26,598 nucleotides of DNA from a virus: the IMG/VR virus record IMGVR_UViG_3300010354_000526, positions 1 through 26,598 of that record. One strand, given 5' to 3'. A model generated the notes under the pieces. That model did no database searches. It was not told where the DNA came from and saw nothing but the letters and a program-made list of their open reading frames with translations. Position numbers and translations under genes: made by a program. Shown here one piece after another: positions 21,640 through 26,598 of the stretch (position 1 is its first letter; every line of letters starts with the position of its first letter).

Positions 21640-22317
21640 ATGAAACTGATTACTGAAGTCAATGAAGAACTAAATTACATTGCTGAAGAAGGCTCAGAAG
21701 GCAAAAAGAACCTTTATATTGAAGGTATCTTTCTTCAAGGTGGTCTTGTAAATCGCAATGGTAGAATGTATGATCCTGATATTCTTAATAAAGAAGTAGA
21801 ACGCTATACTAACGATGCGATTAACAATAATCGTGCTTATGGTGAATTAGGACATCCATCAGGACCTTCAATCAACCTAGAACGCGTTTGTATGATGATT
21901 AAATCATTAAAGCGTGAAGGTAATAACTTCATTGGTAAAGCCAAAATTATGGAAACACCTTATGGACAGATTGTTAAGAATCTAATGTCAGAAGGTGCTA
22001 GATTGGGTGTTTCTTCAAGAGGAATGGGATCTCTTAAAGAAGTAAACGGTGTTAACATGGTACAGGATGACTTCTATCTTGCTACCGCAGCAGATATTGT
22101 AGCTGATCCTTCCGCTCCTGATGCTTATGTAAATGGCGTTATGGAAGGTGTTGAATGGATCTGGGATAATGGCCTGTTAAAAGCTACACAACCTAAAAAA
22201 GCAGAGGAAATTGCAAGAGTTGCTGAACAGCATGTAAAAGAAATCAAACAGACACCGAAAGCTGATTTGGCAGAAGCTAAGATCAGAGTTTTCAAACATT
22301 TCCTTTCGAAACTATAA
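21640..22317 (+). CDS. 21: Prohead core scaffold protease gp21-like
   Basis: A 225-residue serine protease (T4: 212) that degrades the core and trims gp23 during head maturation. Family motifs: YIEGIFLQGGLVNRNGRMY, then the catalytic His72 in YGELGHP and the Ser pair Ser125/Ser126 in RLGVSSRGMG, one of which is the nucleophile. DDFYLATAADIVADPSAPDAYV follows. A self-processing motif is visible near the C-terminus: Leu210-Ala211-Glu212 before Ala213, which would release a 13-residue tail. IxE motifs also lie at residues 4-6 and 14-16. AGGAA precedes the ATG. It is the last gene of the unit that starts at the late promoter at 18294. Confidence 0.93.
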   Translation: MKLITEVNEELNYIAEEGSEGKKNLYIEGIFLQGGLVNRNGRMYDPDILNKEVERYTNDAINNNRAYGELGHPSGPSINLERVCMMIKSLKREGNNFIGKAKIMETPYGQIVKNLMSEGARLGVSSRGMGSLKEVNGVNMVQDDFYLATAADIVADPSAPDAYVNGVMEGVEWIWDNGLLKATQPKKAEEIARVAEQHVKEIKQTPKADLAEAKIRVFKHFLSKL

Positions 22318-22321
22318 AAAA

Positions 22322-22329
22322 TATAAATA
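22322..22329 (+). promoter_or_regulatory. T4-type late promoter for gp22
   Basis: A perfect TATAAATA in the short gap after gp21. It sits in a near-palindrome (TATAAAT-A-ATTTATA, 22322-22336), similar to the site before gp67. Confidence 0.78.
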
Positions 22330-22355
22330 ATTTATACAACTTTAAGGAGAAAATG

Positions 22356-23447
22356 ATGAGTAACGAAACTAATCAGATTGACGATCAAGTAGAAGTTAGC
22401 GAAGCTGATGCTTCTTCTAACATGGCTACTATCGCAGCAAAGCCTACAGACGTTTCTCGTTCAGACCTTATTTCAAAAATGGTTGCATATGCATCCAAGG
22501 CTGATAAGGGTGAACTAGCAAACTTCATTGCAAGTATTGGTTCAGCACCAGCTAACCCAAATGCAACTACACCAGATGAAGCAGCTGCTGCTGTTTCTGC
22601 TGCTGCAAATGCAGTAGGTGATAATTCAGAAAAGAACAAAGTCACTATTAAATCATCTGGTAAGCCAGCTGATCCAATGCCACACGTAAAAGAAGATCTT
22701 GCTCTTCTTTTTGGTGACTCAGAAGACCTTTCAGAAGACTTCAGAGTTAAGGTAGAATCTCTCTTCGAAGCTGCTGTTTCAACACGTTATAACATTCGTG
22801 CAGCAGAACTTGAAGAACAATATGAAGCAACTACTAAAGAACTTAACGAAAAGTATGAAGCTTCACTTATTGAATCTGTAGAAGAAATTAAAAACGAAAT
22901 GGTTGAGAACATTGACAACTATCTCAACTATGCAGTTGCTGAATGGATTTCAGAAAACAAGCTTGCTATTGAAAACAACATTAAGTCTGAGATTGCTGAG
23001 TCATTCATGACAAGTCTCAAGGGCGTTTTCGAGCAACATTATGTAAACATTCCTGATGATCAAGTAGACGTTGTTGAAGCAATGGCTGCTGAAGTTGAAG
23101 AGCTCAAGGCTAGAGTAAATGAACTCACAGAAACTAACATTGAGCTTTCAAAAGTAGTTAGCGAAAAGGAAATTAAGGATATCGCTGATGAACTTTCAGA
23201 AGGAATGACTGATACTCAGAAGGAAAAGTTTGCAAAGCTTGCAGAAGCAGTTAGCTTTTCTGATGTAGAAGAATTTCGCAAGAAGGCTTCCGTAATTAAA
23301 GAAACATACTTCCCAAAGAATGGTGAAGTCAAAGTTGCACAGGATCAACTTCTTAGCGAAAGCGTAGAGGAGCCAGAAAAGGCACCTGCTATTGATCCAA
23401 TGATGCAAATGTATGTTTCTTCGATTTCAAAAACCGCTAAAAAGTAA
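22356..23447 (+). CDS. 22: Prohead core scaffolding protein gp22-like
   Basis: A 363-residue, acidic, helical scaffold protein (T4: 269). The middle (AAELEEQYEATTKELNEKYEASLIESVEEIKNEM, then ELKARVNELTETNIELSKVV) is coiled coil. The C-terminus AIDPMMQMYVSSISKTAKK matches the conserved end of T4-type gp22. Candidate gp21 cleavage motifs include VSE-A (14-17), LFE-A in KVESLFEAAV, LAE-A and LSE-S. Of two adjacent ATGs (22353 and 22356), the second gives the 5-nt spacing to AAGGAGA that gp18 and gp23 also have. It shapes the prohead and is then degraded. Confidence 0.92.
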   Translation: MSNETNQIDDQVEVSEADASSNMATIAAKPTDVSRSDLISKMVAYASKADKGELANFIASIGSAPANPNATTPDEAAAAVSAAANAVGDNSEKNKVTIKSSGKPADPMPHVKEDLALLFGDSEDLSEDFRVKVESLFEAAVSTRYNIRAAELEEQYEATTKELNEKYEASLIESVEEIKNEMVENIDNYLNYAVAEWISENKLAIENNIKSEIAESFMTSLKGVFEQHYVNIPDDQVDVVEAMAAEVEELKARVNELTETNIELSKVVSEKEIKDIADELSEGMTDTQKEKFAKLAEAVSFSDVEEFRKKASVIKETYFPKNGEVKVAQDQLLSESVEEPEKAPAIDPMMQMYVSSISKTAKK

Positions 23448-23452
23448 GTGAT

Positions 23453-23460
23453 TATAAATA
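23453..23460 (+). promoter_or_regulatory. T4-type late promoter for gp23
   Basis: A perfect TATAAATA followed by AATTAAG, ending 29 nt before the gp23 ATG, which carries the strong ribosome site AAAAGGAGA. This is the best promoter plus ribosome-site pairing in the window, as expected for the most abundant virion protein. Confidence 0.82.
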
Positions 23461-23489
23461 AATTAAGTAAACTCTAAAAGGAGACAAAG

Positions 23490-24842
23490 ATGACAAGTTT
23501 TAATGAAGAAATGGTATCTAAGTGGAAGCCAGTGCTTGAACACCCTGAACTTCCAGCTATTAAGGACTCACACAAGAGACACGTTATTGCACAACTTCTT
23601 GAGAACACTGAGAAGTCAATGCGTGAATCAGGTGGTATGTCACCACAAGCACTTCTCGAAGTTGCTACTAACTCAGTAGGAACTGGTGGTTATACTGGCG
23701 CAGCATCAGCAACTGGTGGTGTAGCTGGTTACGATCCAATTCTTATCTCATTGATTCGTCGTGCAATGCCTAACCTCGTTGCATACGACATCTGCGGCGT
23801 ACAGCCAATGACTGGACCAACTGGTCTTATCTTCGCAATGCGCTCACAATATGCTAACTCAACTTCAAGAACAACTACAAACGGTGAAGCATTCTATGAT
23901 GAAGCTCTAACTTCATTCTCAACTGTACGTTCAGGTGCTAACACAATTGGTAATGCACACACTGGAACAACTCCAGCACTTGGTGCAGATGCTTATAACT
24001 TTGCTGGTGGTGCAAACACAGCTACTGCTGAAGCTCTTGGCGTTGCTGCTGATTCATTCCCAGAAATGGCATTCACTATCGATAAGGTTTCTGTAACAGC
24101 TCGTTCACGTGCTCTAAAGGCAGAATACACTATCGAACTTGCACAAGATCTTAAGGCAGTTCATGGTCTTGATGCTGAAACAGAACTTGCGAACATCCTT
24201 CAGTCAGAAATTCTTGCTGAAATCAACCGTGAAGTTGTTCGCACAATCAACCTTTCAGCTCGTGCAGGTGCTCAAGATAGCAGCACAACAACTGCAGGTA
24301 CATTCGACCTTGATACAGATTCAAACGGCCGTTGGTCAGTTGAAAAGTTCAAGGGCTTAATGTTCCACATGGAAAGAGAAGCTAACAAGATTGCCAAGGA
24401 CACACGTCGTGGTAAGGGTAACATGGTTATCGTCTCAACAGACGTTGCCTCTGCTCTTGCAATGACAGGTCTACTTGACTACAACTCAGCACTATCAGGT
24501 CAAACAAACCTAGCAGTTGACGACACAGGCAATACCTTCGCAGGTACATTGTTCGGTCGCATCAAGGTTTATGTTGATCCATATTCTGTTTCTGGAACAG
24601 ACTATGTCGTAGTAGGATACAAGGGAACCAACGCTTATGACGCTGGCTTGTTCTACTGCCCATACGTTCCATTGCAGATGGTCCGTGCTGTCGACCCACA
24701 AACCTACCAGCCAAAGGTTGGCTTCAAGACACGTTATGGTCTAGTAGCAAATCCATTCGCAACATCAGCTGGCACAGGTGCTCTAGCCAACAACACGAAC
24801 TACTACTATCGTAAGTTCCAAGTGTTGAACATCAATCAATAA
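23490..24842 (+). CDS. 23: Major capsid protein gp23-like
   Basis: A 450-residue HK97-fold capsid protein (T4: 521), with the shorter length seen in marine T4-like phages. The N-terminal MTSFNEEMVSKWKPVLEHPELPAI is the cleaved delta region. A gp21 site is predicted after Glu57 (ALLE before VATN), corresponding to Glu65 of T4. Next come DPILISLIRRAMPNLVAYDICGVQPMTGPTGLIFAMRSQY and SVTARSRALKAEYTIELAQDLKAVHGLDAE, highly conserved in the family. The end is YRKFQVLNI. Codon use favours C-ending codons and CGT arginine much more than neighbouring genes, fitting very high expression. It is a separate unit between the late promoter at 23453 and the terminator at 24899. Confidence 0.97.
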   Translation: MTSFNEEMVSKWKPVLEHPELPAIKDSHKRHVIAQLLENTEKSMRESGGMSPQALLEVATNSVGTGGYTGAASATGGVAGYDPILISLIRRAMPNLVAYDICGVQPMTGPTGLIFAMRSQYANSTSRTTTNGEAFYDEALTSFSTVRSGANTIGNAHTGTTPALGADAYNFAGGANTATAEALGVAADSFPEMAFTIDKVSVTARSRALKAEYTIELAQDLKAVHGLDAETELANILQSEILAEINREVVRTINLSARAGAQDSSTTTAGTFDLDTDSNGRWSVEKFKGLMFHMEREANKIAKDTRRGKGNMVIVSTDVASALAMTGLLDYNSALSGQTNLAVDDTGNTFAGTLFGRIKVYVDPYSVSGTDYVVVGYKGTNAYDAGLFYCPYVPLQMVRAVDPQTYQPKVGFKTRYGLVANPFATSAGTGALANNTNYYYRKFQVLNINQ

Positions 24843-24898
24843 TTGATGGGCTAATAAGTTATTGCCGACTTGACAAAAACAATAAGGCAAAGAACTGG

Positions 24899-24925
24899 GG
24901 GGAGTCGAAAGACTCCCCTTTTTTT
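24899..24925 (+). terminator. Intrinsic terminator after gp23
   Basis: GGGGAGTC (24899-24906) and GACTCCCC (24911-24918) form a perfect 8-bp stem with a stable GAAA tetraloop, followed immediately by seven T (24919-24925). This is the textbook rho-independent form and the clearest terminator in the window. On the minus strand there is no T-run after the stem, so it should act rightward only. Confidence 0.93.
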
Positions 24926-24929
24926 ATAC

Positions 24930-24937
24930 CCTAAATA
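24930..24937 (+). promoter_or_regulatory. Weak late-promoter-like box before the gp19-like paralogue
   Basis: CCTAAATA matches 6 of 8 bases of the late consensus. It lies just after the gp23 terminator and 28 nt before the ATG at 24965, the same distance as the other late boxes, which is the main argument for it. Confidence 0.4.
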
Positions 24938-24964
24938 AATGTATCGGTTTCCGGAATCTTAAAG

Positions 24965-25507
24965 ATGACAGCAAACTTAAGAACACCAACAAATACAGAC
25001 TTACTCCAAAGTACAAAATTTAGAGTAACATTTGATCGTTTGCCTGGAGCAACTTATTATTGCCAAGCAGCAAATGTTCCTGGAGTTTCATTGACGGAAA
25101 TTCCAAGAGTAACACCATTTATTGATTTGTATGTTCCTGGCGAAAAGATGATATATGATACTTTCAATATCACTTTCCTAGTTGATGAAGATATGCGTAA
25201 CTGGACAGAGATCCATGATTGGATTCGCGGAATGACCTTCCCAACAGATTTCAAAGAGTATGTCGATCTAGAACGACAAGCAAGAGCACCATATATTCGT
25301 GGACGCGAGAAGAATAAACCACAATACAGCAGCGCAGTTATGACGCTTTACACGAATAAAAATAATCCAAATTTTCGTGTTAAGTTTGTTGACTTGTTCC
25401 CAACATCAGTGGGAACTATATTGTTTAATGCGCAAGATACAGCAGAGAATATTGCGATTGCGGATGCTACGTTTAGATTTTCTTACTATGAATATGACAG
25501 ATTATAG
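24965..25507 (+). CDS. Second gp19-type tail tube-family protein
   Basis: A 180-residue protein that follows the tube-fold plan of gp19: a short lead (TPTNTDLLQSTKFRVTFDRL), then ATYYCQAANVPGVSLTEIPRVTPFIDLYVPGEKMIYDTFNITFLVDEDMRNWTEIHDWIRGM. This aligns by eye with LPFLCKTAQLPSSQLGLIEVPYF..LKIAGDRTFDPWTVTIINDEDF of the gp19 at 16102. It ends with a beta-rich VKFVDLFPTSVGTILFNAQDTAENIAIADATFRFSYYEYD. It could be a tube-initiator or terminator ring. Genes at this position in related phages may also be labelled gp3 (tail completion). The exact role is not determined. Confidence 0.65.
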   Translation: MTANLRTPTNTDLLQSTKFRVTFDRLPGATYYCQAANVPGVSLTEIPRVTPFIDLYVPGEKMIYDTFNITFLVDEDMRNWTEIHDWIRGMTFPTDFKEYVDLERQARAPYIRGREKNKPQYSSAVMTLYTNKNNPNFRVKFVDLFPTSVGTILFNAQDTAENIAIADATFRFSYYEYDRL

Positions 25508-25546
25508 TATATAACTTGAGATAACCATTCATCCTCGACATAGTCT

Positions 25547-25575
25547 ATTATATCCATGTATAGTCAAGTTGTCAA
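25547..25575 (-). promoter_or_regulatory. Consensus-perfect leftward sigma70 promoter in the gap before uvsY
   Basis: On the minus strand TTGACA (25575-25570), a 17-nt spacer, then TATAAT (25552-25547): all twelve hexamer bases match the consensus. Transcription would start near 25540 and run leftward, antisense to the gp19-like gene and then gp23. No convincing leftward gene follows. Confidence 0.6.
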
Positions 25576-25584
25576 ACTATTGTT

Positions 25585-25613
25585 CTGACTTGCCTTTTAC
25601 AACAATCTATAGT
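25585..25613 (+). promoter_or_regulatory. Probable sigma70-type promoter for uvsY-uvsW
   Basis: CTGACT (25585-25590; 4 of 6), 17-nt spacer, TATAGT (25608-25613; 5 of 6), with an expected start near 25620 and the uvsY ATG at 25649. An overlapping alternative is TTGCCT (25590) with TAAGAT (25613). No late box is present, which fits early or middle expression of recombination genes. Confidence 0.4.
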
Positions 25614-25648
25614 AAGATTATACATCTATTTCCTTACATTATTTGTTT

Positions 25649-26095
25649 ATGACAATTCAAACACCGCCTCTTGAAGAATTATTGGCTCAATGGGAAAAGG
25701 ATTCAGAAGTTGATGCTACTGAACCAGGCAAAGAAATTCTTCGTATCCCAATACTCCATAACAAGTATAACAAATTCTTATCGCTACACAATCTTGCTGC
25801 TAAACGTGCATCGATTGAGTTTGATAAGATGAAAAAACTCAAGTGGATGTATTACAGTGGCAAGTTAGATCAAGAAGAATTAGATAAACTTGGTTGGGAA
25901 CCATTTCGGTTCACTCTTAAATCAGATATGCAAGTTTATCTTGATGGTGATGATGATTTAAATAAACTCAAGCGCAAAAAATCGTATCATGAGGAAGCAG
26001 CAAGTTTTTGCACCAACGTCATGAAAGAATTGAACAATCGCACTTGGCAGTTAAAAGAATATATGGGTTGGGAGAAGTTTATTCAAGGTGCTCGT
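25649..26095 (+). CDS. uvsY: UvsY-like recombination mediator
   Basis: A helical, charged protein of about 149 residues (T4 UvsY: 137), which loads the UvsX recombinase on gp32-covered single-stranded DNA. The core LHNKYNKFLSLHNLAAKRASIEFDKMKKLKWMYYSGKLDQEELDKLGWEPF matches the T4 layout (KWLNKHS, then ALKARLDYYSG), followed by a Lys-rich loop and a C-terminal helix. The ATG at 25649 is preferred over a TTG at 25643; no strong ribosome site is seen, so initiation may be weak. The sense codons end at 26095 and the TGA stop (26096-26098) shares one base with the uvsW ATG. This adjacency to uvsW supports the identification. Confidence 0.85.
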
Positions 26096-26097
26096 TG

Positions 26098-26598
26098 ATG
26101 TGTGATGTTAAAGTTGAGAAAGTAAATAATATCTATGCTCAGGTAAATGCTGATGATGGCATTTTGCAAGAGATGTCAGAATTTTTTACATTCTCAACTC
26201 CTGGCTATCAATTTTCACCAGCCTTCCGCAATAAATATTGGGACGGAAAGATTCGACTCTTAAATGTAAAGACCAAGCAAATTTATCTTGGTTTAATTCC
26301 GTATATTAAAAAATTCTGTAAAGATAGCGGTTATTCAGTTGAGGTTCTAGATGAAGACAAGGAAGTCCACCCGATTGACACGAAAAATCTTGCAACTGCT
26401 CTATCACTTCCAATGGAGCCGAGAGATTATCAGTTGCTCGCGTCTAGCGTCGGACTTACGAAAAAGAGAACTGTACTCATTTCACCAACCGCGAGTGGAA
26501 AATCACTAATCATCTATATGATGATTCGCCACTTGTTGAATAGTGGTAAGAAACGAGGCTTGTTAATTGTTCCTACGATCAACCTCGTCACTCAGATG
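26098..26598 (+). CDS. uvsW: UvsW-like helicase, 3' partial
   Basis: The first 167 residues of a superfamily 2 helicase that runs off the window. The N-terminal domain (EMSEFFTFSTPGYQFSPAFRNKYWDGKIRLLNVKTKQIYLGLIPYIKKFC) matches the T4 UvsW N-terminal region (FFSFEADGYRFNPRFR, NWDGRIRLLD). It is followed by a Q-motif-like PMEPRDYQ and Walker A SPTASGKS, then RGLLIVPTINLVTQM (motif Ia). UvsW unwinds R-loops and drives branch migration, shutting down origin-dependent replication in T4. TGATG junction with uvsY. Confidence 0.93.
   Translation, partial: MCDVKVEKVNNIYAQVNADDGILQEMSEFFTFSTPGYQFSPAFRNKYWDGKIRLLNVKTKQIYLGLIPYIKKFCKDSGYSVEVLDEDKEVHPIDTKNLATALSLPMEPRDYQLLASSVGLTKKRTVLISPTASGKSLIIYMMIRHLLNSGKKRGLLIVPTINLVTQM

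Noticed and set aside
24870-24875. TTGACA on the plus strand after gp23
   Set aside because: No -10-like hexamer 16-18 nt downstream, and a strong terminator follows directly.
25482-25532. 17-residue leftward ORF just downstream of the consensus promoter
   Set aside because: The purine-rich element abuts the ATG with no spacing and the peptide is too short and featureless; an RNA product is more plausible.
1-26598. tRNA genes, integrase, transposase or toxin-antitoxin genes
   Set aside because: None could be recognised on either strand; coding density by structural and metabolic genes leaves no room beyond short gaps.

Overview
The window is a rightward-reading block of a tailed double-stranded DNA phage with a T4-type contractile tail (myovirus morphology). 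It is AT-rich, densely packed and free of tRNAs and transposons. From about 9.5 kb onward the order is neck proteins gp13-gp14, sheath stabiliser gp15, terminase gp16-gp17, sheath gp18, tube gp19, portal gp20, prohead core gp67-like, protease gp21, scaffold gp22, major capsid gp23. This is collinear with T4. A short (450 aa) gp23, a second gp19-like gene after gp23, uvsY-uvsW directly downstream, collagen-like and glycine-rich fibre genes and a tail-associated protein of a marine type point to the marine T4-like phages (cyanophage/pelagimyophage kind) rather than the enteric T-evens. The host cannot be fixed from this window; no photosynthesis genes are visible.

Layout. (1) 1-727, rightward: the end of an unknown gene and a putative jelly-roll/oxygenase-like gene. 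(2) 711-3287, leftward: a tightly overlapping four-gene operon, hldE - cupin - HAD phosphatase - hldD, which looks like an ADP-heptose (LPS core sugar nucleotide) cassette. It is driven by a sigma70-like promoter inside a 20-nt perfect palindrome. (3) 3352-9521, rightward: fibre/adhesin and tail-tip genes: a marine tail-associated protein, a collagen-like fibre, a tail-collar protein with six HxH motifs, a GH19 lysin, a PAAR spike tip, a small fibre protein and a large glycine-rich adhesin-like protein. (4) 9550-24842: neck, packaging, tail and head genes, including two large charged proteins of unknown function between gp67 and gp21 that carry many candidate gp21 cleavage motifs and one AT-hook. 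(5) 24965-26598: the gp19-like paralogue, then recombination genes uvsY and uvsW (uvsW cut by the window end).

Transcription. T4-type late promoters (TATAAATA or CATAAATA) precede most late units. They fall into two sequence classes. All three intergenic CATAAATA-class sites overlap an inverted repeat positioned so that only read-through RNA could form the hairpin; at 16665-16693 the promoter sits in the head of a strong terminator-like stem. A canonical intrinsic terminator follows gp23. A consensus-perfect leftward sigma70 promoter (TTGACA, 17-nt spacer, TATAAT) lies in the 141-nt gap before uvsY and points antisense into late genes.

How the parts fit: the leftward early-looking operon could modify or supply host LPS heptose, the neighbouring genes build the host-recognition end of the tail, and the remainder builds and packages the head. 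No stretch longer than 300 bases lacks a gene.
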